From contig NZ_NUOT01000008.1 in the NCBI RefSeq assembly GCF_002584535.1, positions 372,001 to 436,000 of the forward strand: 64,000 bases of DNA, read 5' to 3'. Positions 1 through 11,254 of this stretch are shown piece by piece. Within the stretch, counting starts at the first letter, position 1; every line of letters starts with the position of its first letter. The notes beneath the pieces are model-generated. The model was not told the DNA's origin. It made no database searches and saw only the letters and a program-made list of their open reading frames with translations. The translations under genes were made by a program, and so were the position numbers. Source of the stretch: Bacillus cereus. Lineage in GTDB: Bacteria; Bacillota; Bacilli; Bacillales; Bacillaceae_G.

Positions 1-26
1 GTATAGTCTGGATGGGAGAAGGATAT
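1..26 (+). ncRNA. FMN riboswitch (RFN element), 3' end only
   Basis: The first bases, AGTCTGGATGGGAGAAGGAT at positions 5-24, match the conserved 3' end of the FMN-binding RFN aptamer. The rest of the aptamer lies before the window. It precedes ribD and a leader terminator, as expected for FMN-triggered transcription attenuation of a riboflavin operon. Only the final strand of the aptamer is visible, so the identification rests on this motif plus the downstream genes. Confidence 0.85.
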
Positions 27-276
27 GTTTTCTAGTTCTTATATAGCGAATACACTTTTATTTTGGCGTACACATGTGTACTGATTCGTTTTGAATCACT
101 GTATGTGTTTTCTTTCATATACCTATTTTTCTATGCTGAAATAAAAAGATACGACTAGCGTATGAAAATTGATAGTTTGCTAGGTTTTTTTCTCATGCAA
201 AAATATCAATCATCGTTAGGTTTCTTTCTTATACTTTCGTATTCGAGCTATACTTCTAGAAATCACGTCTCCCAAA

Positions 277-306
277 CCCCAAGGATATTAATCCTTGGGG
301 TTTTTT
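277..306 (+). terminator. Leader terminator of the riboflavin operon
   Basis: A perfect 10-bp stem (277-286 with 291-300, CCCCAAGGAT/ATCCTTGGGG, loop ATTA) is followed by six T. It sits 26 bases before the ribD start and about 250 bases after the FMN aptamer. It is the likely riboswitch-controlled attenuator. Confidence 0.85.
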
Positions 307-332
307 GATTTTTCTTAGGAGAGGTGAAAAGA

Positions 333-1445
333 ATGACAGACCAAGAATATATGAAGATCGCCTTACAGTTAGCACAAAGCACTGCAGGGCAAACAAGTCC
401 AAATCCAATGGTCGGCGCTGTTGTTGTAAAAGATGGAAACATCGTTGGAATGGGAGCACATCTGCGCGCAGGTGAGGAACACGCTGAAGTTCATGCTCTT
501 CGTACGGCTGGTGACAAAGCAAATGGATCCACTGTATATATAACGTTAGAGCCGTGCAGTCATTTTGGAAAAACTCCGCCGTGCTGCGATCTACTCATTG
601 AAAAAAAAGTGAAGCGTGTAGTAATTGCTACACTTGATTGCAATCCGCTCGTTTCAGGTAACGGCGCAAAACGTTTACAAGCGGCAGGTATTTGTGTAAC
701 TACCGGTGTTCTTGAAGAGGAAGCCATCACATTAAATCGCTACTTTTTCCACTATATGAATACAAAACTACCGTTTGTAACAATAAAAACAGCAATGAGT
801 TTAGATGGAAAAATAGCTACTACTACTGGAGAAAGCAGATGGATTACAGGTGAAATAGCTCGCGAAGATGTTCATCAATATCGTCATACACACGATGCCA
901 TCCTTGTTGGAGTCAATACTGTTATAGCTGATAATCCATCTTTAACAACACGTCTTCCAAACGGAGGCAAGCATCCGATTCGAATTATTTTAGATACACA
1001 TTTACGAACGCCGCGATCCTCTCATGTCATAACAGACGGGATAGCGCAAACATGGATTATTGTTGGAAAAGATGTAAAGAAAGAAAAAATAGCCACCTAC
1101 GAATCTCAGGCAGTATCTGTACTTCAAATGCAGACGAGCCAAATTGAAATACGTGATCTCCTCCTCCTTCTTGGGGAAAAACAAATTCTTTCACTCTTTG
1201 TTGAAGGTGGACAATCCGTGCATGCGAGCTTTTTAGAAGCAAAGTGTTTTAATGAAATTGTAACTTATATAAGCCCTAAATTAATTGGTGGAAAAGCCTC
1301 TCCAACTATGTTTGGTGGCACCGGATTTAACAAGCTACAAGATGCAATTTCTTTGCAAATTCAAGAGATGAAACAACTTGGTGATGATATAAAAATCGTC
1401 GCTACAGTGCGAAATGAGGTGCTTGCATGTTTACAGGAATTGTAG
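333..1445 (+). CDS. ribD: Riboflavin biosynthesis protein RibD (bifunctional deaminase/reductase)
   Basis: It catalyses the second and third steps of riboflavin synthesis: deamination of the diaminopyrimidine from GTP, then NADPH-dependent reduction of its ribose. The predicted protein has 370 residues. The N-terminal CMP/dCMP-type deaminase domain shows zinc ligands in HAE (about residue 50) and PCSHFGKTPPC (about 74-84). The reductase domain starts near residue 145 (MSLDGKIA, GESRWITGE). I chose the ATG at 333 over an in-frame GTG at 324 because the TAGGAGAGGTG ribosome site at 317-327 is correctly spaced for 333 and overlaps the GTG. It is the first gene of the rib operon and overlaps ribE by 19 bases. 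Confidence 0.96.
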   Translation: MTDQEYMKIALQLAQSTAGQTSPNPMVGAVVVKDGNIVGMGAHLRAGEEHAEVHALRTAGDKANGSTVYITLEPCSHFGKTPPCCDLLIEKKVKRVVIATLDCNPLVSGNGAKRLQAAGICVTTGVLEEEAITLNRYFFHYMNTKLPFVTIKTAMSLDGKIATTTGESRWITGEIAREDVHQYRHTHDAILVGVNTVIADNPSLTTRLPNGGKHPIRIILDTHLRTPRSSHVITDGIAQTWIIVGKDVKKEKIATYESQAVSVLQMQTSQIEIRDLLLLLGEKQILSLFVEGGQSVHASFLEAKCFNEIVTYISPKLIGGKASPTMFGGTGFNKLQDAISLQIQEMKQLGDDIKIVATVRNEVLACLQEL

Positions 1446-2071
1446 AAGAGCTTGGAACTGTTTCGAATATAAGTCAAAGCGGAGAGGCCATGAGGCTAAC
1501 AATTACCGCAAATACAATCTTGTCAGATGTAAGATCAGGAGACAGTATCGCTGTAAATGGAATCTGTTTAACCGTCACTTCTTTTACAGCGTCTTCGTTT
1601 ACTGTTGATGCCATGCCGGAAACAATGCGAGCGACATCACTCCGTATGCTCGGTACCCGTTCTAAAGTGAATTTAGAACGAGCAATGGCTGCAAACGGGC
1701 GTTTTGGTGGCCATTTCGTCACAGGGCATATTGATGGAATTGGAACCATTGTAAGTAAAAAACAGCACTATAATGCGATATATTACAAAATTGAAATTCC
1801 AGATGATTTGCTCCGTTATTGTTTACACAAAGGATCGATAGCTGTTGATGGCACAAGCTTAACGATATTTGATATAGATGAATCTTCCATTACCATTTCG
1901 CTCATTCCGCATACAGTAAGTGCATCTATTATTGGGGAAAAAGCAGCTGGAGACATCGTAAATATTGAATGTGACATGATTGGAAAATATATTGAGCGTT
2001 TCATTTCAAAGCCCAAGAAACAGAGCAGTTCGGTTACAGAGAGCTTTTTACAAGAAAACGGATTTCTATAA
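1427..2071 (+). CDS. ribE: Riboflavin synthase, alpha chain
   Basis: This 214-residue protein dismutates two 6,7-dimethyl-8-ribityllumazine molecules into riboflavin and a pyrimidine. It starts with the family signature MFTGIVEELG. It has the typical two tandem lumazine-binding barrels, the second seen around residues 98-190 with GTSLTIFDID. Length matches the family, which is usually 200-220 residues. The ATG lies inside the end of ribD behind GAGGTG, so the two genes are probably translationally coupled. RibH, encoded downstream, supplies its substrate. Confidence 0.96.
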   Translation: MFTGIVEELGTVSNISQSGEAMRLTITANTILSDVRSGDSIAVNGICLTVTSFTASSFTVDAMPETMRATSLRMLGTRSKVNLERAMAANGRFGGHFVTGHIDGIGTIVSKKQHYNAIYYKIEIPDDLLRYCLHKGSIAVDGTSLTIFDIDESSITISLIPHTVSASIIGEKAAGDIVNIECDMIGKYIERFISKPKKQSSSVTESFLQENGFL

Positions 2072-2083
2072 GGAGGAAGCACA

Positions 2084-3277
2084 ATGTTTCATCGTATTGA
2101 AGAAGCACTAGAAGATTTAAAACAAGGAAAAGTCATTATTGTATGTGATGATGAAAGCCGTGAAAACGAAGGAGATTTCATCGCTTTAGCAGAGAACATC
2201 ACACCTGAAACAATTAATTTTATGATTACACATGGCCGTGGTCTTGTCTGCGTACCGATTACAGAGCAATATGCAGAACGCTTACAGTTAGAACCTATGG
2301 TTTCTCATAATACAGATTCCCATCATACTGCGTTCACAGTAAGTATTGACCACGTTTCTACAACAACAGGTATTAGTGCTTACGAACGCGCGACAACTGT
2401 ACACGAGTTATTAAATCCAACATCAAAAGGAACAGATTTTAATCGTCCAGGGCATATTTTCCCTTTAATTGCAAAGGAAGGCGGAGTACTGCGCCGCGCT
2501 GGCCATACAGAAGCAGCTGTTGATTTAGCAAAATTATGCGGTGCGGGACCAGCAGGGGTCATTTGTGAAATTATAAAAGAAGACGGTACGATGGCACGTG
2601 TTCCTGATTTAGTACAAGTTGCAGAACAATTTGATATAAAAATGATTACGATTGAAGATTTAATTGCTTATCGCCGCCATCATGAAACACTCGTAACAAG
2701 GGAAGTTGAAATTACATTACCAACAGATTTCGGTACATTTCATGCAATTGGTTATTCCAACTCGCTTGATCAAAAAGAACATATCGCTCTCGTAAAAGGA
2801 GACATCTCTACTGATGAACCTGTTCTCGTTCGTGTTCATTCTGAATGTTTAACTGGCGATGTTTTCGGCTCATGCCGTTGCGATTGTGGCCCACAGCTCC
2901 ATGCCGCCCTCGCTCAAATTGAACGAGAAGGAAAAGGCGTTCTTCTTTATATGCGCCAAGAAGGTCGCGGGATTGGGCTGTTAAATAAGCTCCGTGCATA
3001 CAAATTACAAGAAGAAGGATTAGATACAGTTGAAGCAAATGAAAAATTAGGGTTTCCTGCAGATCTTCGCGATTACGGCATTGGTGCTCAAATCTTAAAA
3101 GATCTAGGCTTACAGCAATTGCGTTTATTAACAAATAATCCAAGAAAAATTGCCGGCTTGCAAGGGTATGATTTAGAAGTTGTGGAACGTGTACCGTTAC
3201 AAATGCCAACAAAAGAAGAAAATAAAGTATATTTACAAACAAAATTAGAAAAATTAGGTCATTTACTAAGTTTATAA
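2084..3277 (+). CDS. ribBA: Bifunctional 3,4-dihydroxy-2-butanone-4-phosphate synthase / GTP cyclohydrolase II
   Basis: This fusion enzyme starts both branches of riboflavin synthesis. The N-terminal half (about residues 1-200) makes dihydroxybutanone phosphate from ribulose 5-phosphate and shows [11 protein letters not shown]. The C-terminal half opens the GTP imidazole ring; it has zinc cysteines in GSCRCDCG and the RQEGRGIG motif. Its 397 residues match fused Bacillus RibBA (also called RibA). A strong AAGGAGG site lies 12 bases after the ribE stop. Both halves look intact. Confidence 0.97.
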   Translation: MFHRIEEALEDLKQGKVIIVCDDESRENEGDFIALAENITPETINFMITHGRGLVCVPITEQYAERLQLEPMVSHNTDSHHTAFTVSIDHVSTTTGISAYERATTVHELLNPTSKGTDFNRPGHIFPLIAKEGGVLRRAGHTEAAVDLAKLCGAGPAGVICEIIKEDGTMARVPDLVQVAEQFDIKMITIEDLIAYRRHHETLVTREVEITLPTDFGTFHAIGYSNSLDQKEHIALVKGDISTDEPVLVRVHSECLTGDVFGSCRCDCGPQLHAALAQIEREGKGVLLYMRQEGRGIGLLNKLRAYKLQEEGLDTVEANEKLGFPADLRDYGIGAQILKDLGLQQLRLLTNNPRKIAGLQGYDLEVVERVPLQMPTKEENKVYLQTKLEKLGHLLSL

Positions 3278-3299
3278 TATATAAAGGGAGAGATATAAT

Positions 3300-3761
3300 A
3301 TGGTATTCGAAGGTCATTTAGTTGGTACAGGATTAAAAGTCGGAGTTGTGGTTGGACGCTTTAATGAATTTATTACAAGCAAACTATTAGGAGGCGCATT
3401 AGATGGGTTGAAGCGCCATGGGGTAGAAGAAAACGATATTGATGTCGCATGGGTTCCAGGTGCATTTGAAATTCCATTAATCGCAAAGAAAATGGCTGGT
3501 AGCGGCAAATACGATGCTGTCATTACACTAGGAACAGTCATTCGTGGTGCTACAACTCATTATGATTATGTTTGTAATGAAGTTGCAAAAGGCGTTGCCT
3601 CTTTATCATTACAAACAGACATCCCAGTTATTTTCGGTGTATTAACAACTGAAACAATTGAACAAGCCATTGAACGGGCTGGTACGAAAGCTGGTAACAA
3701 AGGCTATGAATCGGCAGTTGCTGCGATTGAAATGGCTCATTTATCCAAACAATGGGCATAA
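3300..3761 (+). CDS. ribH: 6,7-dimethyl-8-ribityllumazine synthase
   Basis: It condenses the pyrimidine product of the RibA/RibD branch with dihydroxybutanone phosphate to form the lumazine precursor of riboflavin. The 153-residue sequence has family landmarks [16 protein letters not shown] and [14 protein letters not shown]. The last contains the catalytic His region. In Bacillus this protein forms a 60-subunit shell around RibE. It is the last gene of the operon, and a TTCG-loop terminator overlaps its stop codon. Confidence 0.97.
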   Translation: MVFEGHLVGTGLKVGVVVGRFNEFITSKLLGGALDGLKRHGVEENDIDVAWVPGAFEIPLIAKKMAGSGKYDAVITLGTVIRGATTHYDYVCNEVAKGVASLSLQTDIPVIFGVLTTETIEQAIERAGTKAGNKGYESAVAAIEMAHLSKQWA

Positions 3762-3787
3762 AAAGAGGCTTCGGCCTCTTTTTATTT
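3760..3787. terminator. Terminator after ribH
   Basis: AAAAAGAGGC and GCCTCTTTTT pair around a TTCG tetraloop, directly after the ribH stop. The A-rich and T-rich flanks could serve the converging minus-strand gene at 3782-4102 as well. Confidence 0.9.
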
Positions 3788-4102
3788 TTTTACTTTTTTC
3801 CGCACATCTTGTATCAATTCATCCATTGTTTTTCCTTCTGTTTTAATACGAAGATTTTGAGCGGTTTTCCACACATTTTCTCGCCTTTTTTCTTCCTCTA
3901 CAATATGAATTTCTTTCCGCACCTCTTTTAAGTCTTTCCCCTCAGTTTCAATACCAAAATGCTCAGCTTTTGTTCGAAAATGCTGTTCAATTCTTTGCTG
4001 CATTTCTTTCTGCTCTGGATTTTCAGCCGCTTTAACAGGATCAGTACTTATCGCTTTTAATAAAATAAGAAACGTCATAATAGCTAATATATATTTGTGC
4101 AT
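3782..4102 (-). CDS. Small exported protein with two TEGK repeats, function unknown
   Basis: The 106-residue product begins with a signal-peptide-like segment (residues 1-25, ending near KAA) and is otherwise charged and probably helical. Two copies of a motif occur in the mature part: FGIETEGKDLKEV and LRIKTEGKTMDEL, about 32 residues apart. The same two-repeat layout occurs in the protein at 10277-10633 on the other side of the biotin operon, so the two are probably paralogues. GGAGG lies before the ATG. I do not know a function. A distant link to YckD/DUF2680-type exported proteins is possible but not shown. Confidence 0.7.
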   Translation of the reverse strand: MHKYILAIMTFLILLKAISTDPVKAAENPEQKEMQQRIEQHFRTKAEHFGIETEGKDLKEVRKEIHIVEEEKRRENVWKTAQNLRIKTEGKTMDELIQDVRKKVKK

Positions 4103-4278
4103 GTGAAATCCTCCAACCCAAGGTAAATTACATCTTTACTTTGTACAATTACAGGTTGGAAAATTCGTCCACGAAATTAATTTTTCCACTAAAAATCCGC
4201 ATATCTGAAGGACTAAAGATAATTTATTACATTTTATTTACAATGAAATCCCGTAAAATAATCTATTTCTTTTATAAT

Positions 4279-4316
4279 TAAAAACAGCCATTGTTTCATG
4301 AAACAATGGCTGTTTT
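4279..4316 (-). terminator. Terminator of the biotin operon
   Basis: AACAGCCATTGTTTC and GAAACAATGGCTGTT form a long perfect stem. On the minus strand it is followed by TTTTTAATT, about 55 bases after the bioB stop. Confidence 0.85.
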
Positions 4317-4370
4317 GTGTAACTTTTATTTCATTATTCTAGTCTACAAAGGAGCTTTCCTCCCTCATTT

Positions 4371-5369
4371 TTACAACGCACACTCCTCAATCTCAAACCC
4401 TAAATCCTCAATCATACCCCAGTCTGCTGTTGGCTCTTGTCCTTCTGTTGTTAAATAATCACCAACAAAGATTGAATTTGCTGCGAATAAACCAAGTGGT
4501 TGTACAGAACGCAAATTAATTTCACGCCCACCGGAAATTCGAATTTCTTTTGATGGATTCACGAAGCGCATCATCGCGAGAGTTTTTAAACATTCTAATG
4601 GTGTTAATTCTTTCTGTCCTTCAAGCGGTGTGCCTTTTACAGCAACAAGGAAGTTACATGGAATAGAATCCGCATCTATCCGTTTTAATTCAAGTGCAAT
4701 TTCAACGCGCTGCTCTTTCGTTTCACCCATTCCGAAGATTGCACCAGAACATGGAGAAATTCCCGCTTGCTTCGCTTTTTCGACTGTATCTACGCGATCA
4801 TCATACGTATGTGTTGAACAAATGCTATCATAATTATTTGCATGTGTATTTAAATTATGATTATAACGATGAACACCTGCTTCTGCTAAGCGCCCTGCTT
4901 GATCTTCATTTAAAAATCCTAAGCAGCAGCAAATTTTCAAATCTGTTGTTTCACGAATTTCTTTTACGGCACCGATAACATGATTTACTTCTTTATCCGT
5001 TGGACGGCGACCAGATGCAACAATGCAGTATGTACCTGCTTTACGGCGAATTGCTTCGTGAGCTCCCTCTACGATTTTTTCTTGTGTTAACCATGCATAC
5101 TTATCGATTGGCGCTTCTGAAACGATAGACTGTGAGCAATATCCGCAATCCTCCGGACATAGTCCAGATTTCGTATTAATAATCATATTTAACTTCACTT
5201 TTTTACCAAAGTAATGATGGCGGATGACATAAGCTGCGTTCATAATCTCTAATACTTCTGTGTCGTTTGCTTCTAAAATTGCTACCGCTTCTTCTTTTGT
5301 TATATTTCTACCCTCTACTACTTCAGATGCAATTTGTTTCCAATCTACTTTTGTTTGTACTTGTTTCAT
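4371..5369 (-). CDS. bioB: Biotin synthase
   Basis: This radical-SAM enzyme inserts sulfur into dethiobiotin, the last step of biotin synthesis. The 332-residue protein has the [4Fe-4S]-binding CPEDCGYC motif at residues 71-78 and later conserved cysteines (KICCCLGFL region) that fit the second cluster site. I chose the ATG at 5369, preceded by GGGGAAGAGG, over an upstream in-frame ATG at 5411 inside bioC. It overlaps the bioC end by 47 bases and is the last gene of the operon. Confidence 0.96.
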   Translation of the reverse strand: MKQVQTKVDWKQIASEVVEGRNITKEEAVAILEANDTEVLEIMNAAYVIRHHYFGKKVKLNMIINTKSGLCPEDCGYCSQSIVSEAPIDKYAWLTQEKIVEGAHEAIRRKAGTYCIVASGRRPTDKEVNHVIGAVKEIRETTDLKICCCLGFLNEDQAGRLAEAGVHRYNHNLNTHANNYDSICSTHTYDDRVDTVEKAKQAGISPCSGAIFGMGETKEQRVEIALELKRIDADSIPCNFLVAVKGTPLEGQKELTPLECLKTLAMMRFVNPSKEIRISGGREINLRSVQPLGLFAANSIFVGDYLTTEGQEPTADWGMIEDLGFEIEECAL

Positions 5370-6183
5370 TTTTCCTCTTCCCCTCTTTTTCAATATACGC
5401 AAATAAAACATGGTACGTCGCTACAATTTCCCCTTCTTCCGTGAAATCTCTTTCGTATATACGAAGCATAGTTCGAAAGATAGAGGGAATTTGACAGTAT
5501 GATTCTGCATTACTATTCGTTGCTCCCACTTTCCGAATGGATTGTAGAAACTCCCGAACTTCAGTAAACTTCTCTATGTAACATGTTTCAGAAACATGAA
5601 CATCCCCTGTTACACTTTCACATAAACCTTGCAGCTGTTCTTTCGTAAAAAAACGTTGTCCAACAGATGCAGCATTTTGTCTATTTCTTTCTTCTTTAGC
5701 GCTTTGAAATGCTATATGAAGCTCCCTAAATGTCTGTTCTCCAAACGTCGAAAATAACAATAAGCCATCTTCACATAAATGACGACTATATAAACTGTTC
5801 ACCGTTGTTTGCAAATCGTTTAACCATTGAAATGTCGCACTTGAAATAATGACATCAAATGACTCGCTTAATGTGAGATGTTCAATATCTTCACATCGAA
5901 ATGTCACAGATTCCACATAACTTCTCGTTTTCGCAACAGCAATCATACTTTCAGCAAAATCAATTGCGGTAATTGTTGCATTTGGAAAAGAAACCGCCAA
6001 TTGTTCAGTCAAATACCCTGTGCCACATCCAAGTTCTAAAATACGAATGGACGACATCTTTTGGTAGTGTTTTTTCATTATAGAGAGCAATTGTTGCGCC
6101 ATCTTTTTCTGTACATTTGCATATTGATCATAGGATACTGCTGCCCCATTAAATCGTTTTTGTAATAACGTTTTGTTGATCAT
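5323..6183 (-). CDS. bioC: Malonyl-ACP O-methyltransferase BioC
   Basis: BioC methylates the free carboxyl of malonyl-ACP/CoA so that fatty-acid enzymes can extend it to pimeloyl-ACP methyl ester. The 286-residue sequence is a class I SAM methyltransferase with motif I ILELGCGTGYL near residue 48. Its N-terminal [13 protein letters not shown] resembles other BioC proteins. The lysine-rich tail (about the last 17 residues) is encoded over the bioB start region and makes it slightly longer than I would expect (about 270). AGAGGGG precedes the ATG, which lies 35 bases inside bioH. Confidence 0.92.
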   Translation of the reverse strand: MINKTLLQKRFNGAAVSYDQYANVQKKMAQQLLSIMKKHYQKMSSIRILELGCGTGYLTEQLAVSFPNATITAIDFAESMIAVAKTRSYVESVTFRCEDIEHLTLSESFDVIISSATFQWLNDLQTTVNSLYSRHLCEDGLLLFSTFGEQTFRELHIAFQSAKEERNRQNAASVGQRFFTKEQLQGLCESVTGDVHVSETCYIEKFTEVREFLQSIRKVGATNSNAESYCQIPSIFRTMLRIYERDFTEEGEIVATYHVLFAYIEKEGKRKNETSTNKSRLETNCI

Positions 6184-6885
6184 TTTGTATCCCCTCTACA
6201 AACTGGATTATTTCATTTACGCAATATTCAAAATCCGTTACACAAAGTGCATGCCCCGCTCCATTTATTACTTTAAGCGTTCCATTCGTATTTTTTTGTA
6301 TATAGCGAGCAGCAGATAGTGGACATATCGCATCCTGTTCTCCATGAAGAAGTAATATCGGTGTCTTTACATACTTTAGCTGACTTCTCATATCCACCTC
6401 TATTAAATAATCAAGCCCCATCTGTAAAGATTCAATGGAATCACCTTGAAAATGCTCTGTAATGCCTTCAAATTGTTCCCTCTCTTTTAGCTCTTGTTTG
6501 GCAAACATACTTTTATAGAAGCGCTTCAATGTATCGTCCTTTTGCTTTACCAAACTTCTTTTCATCCGTTCTACAAAAGCATGTCTCCATCCACTCTCAT
6601 AATTTTCATCCACTGTAAACTTTGCCGTACCACCTATTAAAATCATTCCTTTTGTCCGCACTCTATCACATGCTTGAAGAGCAGCTAATGCACCAAGTGA
6701 CCATCCAATCAAAATTACATCCTGTTCTTCCGCAACTTCTACTATACGATCTGCAAAATCATTAACCACTTTTACACTACGCCATTCAACATATCGAACA
6801 GAATATTCTTGAAAATATGGAAGTAATAAATCCCATACTTGTTTTTCCATCCCCCATCCAGGAATGAAAATAAGCTGAGGCGGTT

Positions 6886-6889
<4 letters not shown>
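6149..6889 (-). CDS. bioH: Alpha/beta hydrolase, likely pimeloyl-ACP methyl ester esterase (BioH-type)
   Basis: The 246-residue alpha/beta hydrolase has the nucleophile elbow GWSLGA (Ser near residue 83), an Asp loop HGEQDAICP and a catalytic His in GAGHAL. In biotin operons such a gene supplies the esterase that removes the BioC methyl group to release pimeloyl-ACP. The assignment rests on position between bioF and bioC. Alpha/beta hydrolases in this role are diverse in sequence, so the symbol is by context. Its ATG overlaps the bioF stop as ATGA. Confidence 0.82.
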
Positions 6890-10155
<3,266 letters not shown>

Positions 10156-10168
10156 AATTGTCACCCCT

Positions 10169-10201
10169 AATGTTAACTTTTATATAAATATAGTTAACAT
10201 T
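10169..10201 (-). promoter_or_regulatory. BirA-type biotin operator before bioA
   Basis: A perfect inverted repeat AATGTTAACT (10169-10178) / AGTTAACATT (10192-10201) with a 13-base A+T spacer lies just before the bioA ribosome site. TTAAC-type half-sites are the known operator form for the biotin repressor-ligase BirA in Bacillus. The upstream half-site overlaps the -10 region, fitting repression at initiation. Confidence 0.88.
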
Positions 10202-10220
10202 AAAAACGAAGTGCTGTCAA
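10192..10220 (-). promoter_or_regulatory. Predicted SigA promoter of the biotin operon
   Basis: On the minus strand TTGACA (10215-10220) is followed after 17 bases by TTAACT (10192-10197). The -35 is perfect and the -10 is weak, lying inside the operator half-site. Confidence 0.7.
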
Positions 10221-10243
10221 TTTTTTCAGTTGGTAATGTTCTT

Positions 10244-10274
10244 AAAAAAGAACGACTTATCATAAGATAAGTCG
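10244..10274 (-). terminator. Terminator after the exported protein gene
   Basis: CGACTTATC/GATAAGTCG with loop ATAA is followed on the minus strand by TTCTTTTTT. It isolates the upstream gene (10277-10633) from the bioA promoter. Confidence 0.8.
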
Positions 10275-10276
10275 CT

Positions 10277-10633
10277 TTATTTTCCATGTTGAATCTTTCC
10301 GATTTCTAAAATAATCTCTTCATCTTTTTTTCCTTCAGTATCAATCCCAAGTTGCTTTGCATGTTCTATAAGCAGCTCATGACGCTTTTCAAACCTTGCT
10401 GTATTTAACTCTTTTTGAATCTCTTTCTCTGTTTTCCCTTCAAGAGAAACGCCTAATTTATCAGCTGCTTTCTCTCTATTCTTTTCTTCTTTGACTTTCT
10501 CTAATTCCTTTGTTTCTACTTTTTGCTCAACCTGTAATTTCGGTTGATCTGGTGATGCCGCAAATACTGTATAAATCCCAGCACCCCCACCAAGAACAAG
10601 TAAGGTTGTCAAAAGAAATAATTTTTTCTTCAT
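10277..10633 (-). CDS. Small exported protein with two TEGK/LEGK repeats, function unknown
   Basis: The 118-residue protein starts with a clear signal sequence (MKKKLFLLTTLLVLGGG, ending near VFAAS). A lysine/glutamate-rich helical stretch follows. Two repeats appear: LGVSLEGKTEKEI and LGIDTEGKKDEEI, about 37 residues apart. This matches the layout of the product of 3782-4102. AGGAGGGG precedes the ATG. It is transcribed toward bioA but ends in its own terminator. Function is unknown. Confidence 0.75.
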   Translation of the reverse strand: MKKKLFLLTTLLVLGGGAGIYTVFAASPDQPKLQVEQKVETKELEKVKEEKNREKAADKLGVSLEGKTEKEIQKELNTARFEKRHELLIEHAKQLGIDTEGKKDEEIILEIGKIQHGK

Positions 10634-10730
10634 TCACTCCCCTCCTTTCTTTTTTCATTATAACGCACAAACAAGGAATTAAAAAAATATTCTAACATTA
10701 TTTTCTTTTGAAAAATAATTAACATATATG

Positions 10731-10759
10731 TTGACATATGATCCAGATGTGTGATAAAA
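10731..10759 (+). promoter_or_regulatory. Predicted SigA promoter of the T-box leader
   Basis: TTGACA at 10731-10736 is followed after 16 bases by GATAAA (10753-10758). It would start transcription just ahead of the T-box stem I. Confidence 0.65.
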
Positions 10760-10764
10760 ATTTA

Positions 10765-11018
10765 ACTAACATCATATGAATCGGCGATGATAGGATTTAG
10801 TAGTATTTCGTTTCTTGATTTCAGAGAGCTGGTGGTCGGTGCGAACCAGTACAGAGCGAATTATGAATTACCCCCTTGAGCTTCTTTTACGAAACGTTGG
10901 GAGTAGTAAAAGACGGTTATGGACCGTTATTTCTACAGAGTGGTGAAATGAAACTGTTTCACAATTTAGGGTGGTACCGCGATTTTTCGTCCCTGCATAT
11001 ACTGCAGGGGCGTTTTTT
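10765..11018 (+). ncRNA. T-box riboswitch, probably tyrosine-specific
   Basis: Stem I elements AGAGAGCTGGTGGTCGGTG and GCGAACC are followed by GAATTATGAATTACCCC. This segment offers the Tyr codons TAT and TAC at the specifier position. The universal T-box sequence AGGGTGGTACCGCG is at 10968-10981. A terminator follows: stem 10988-10997 with 11003-11012, then six T. Uncharged tRNA should pair with the T-box bulge and permit read-through. Tyr specificity is inferred from the specifier and from known T-box-controlled NhaC-like tyrosine transporters in Firmicutes. Confidence 0.9.
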
Positions 11019-11040
11019 ATTTTCTGTTGGTGCATATTAT

Positions 11041-11135
11041 ACGATCCTTTATTTTGTGCTACGTTCTTTTCACAAGCTAGGGTGGTACCGCGATTTTTTT
11101 CGTCCCTGCATATTTATATGCAGGGACGTTTTTTT
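11041..11135 (+). ncRNA. Second, partial T-box module (antiterminator plus terminator only)
   Basis: AGGGTGGTACCGCG recurs at 11079-11092 and is followed by a second terminator (11101-11113 with 11116-11128, then seven T). The block repeats bases of the first module (TAGGGTGGTACCGCG, CGTCCCTGCATAT), but there is no second stem I or specifier. It must therefore share the first tRNA reader or act separately on tRNA acceptor ends. Confidence 0.88.
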
Positions 11136-11254
11136 ATAAAGCTAAACAATTACCGGTAATTTGTCACAAAATTCTAAATTTTAGAAGGAAATATACAATA
11201 TTGGCGAATTTTATATAAAAAAGAACTATTTTAGATTATTAGGAGGAGCAAACA

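Noticed and set aside
68-81. Palindrome GTACACATGTGTAC in the rib leader as a protein operator
   Set aside because: Fourteen bases alone in an A+T-rich leader, not near a recognisable promoter; kept only as a note in the leader finding.
11041-11135. A second complete T-box riboswitch
   Set aside because: No stem I, specifier or AGAGAG/GGTGNGAACC elements lie between the first terminator and the second AGGGTGG.
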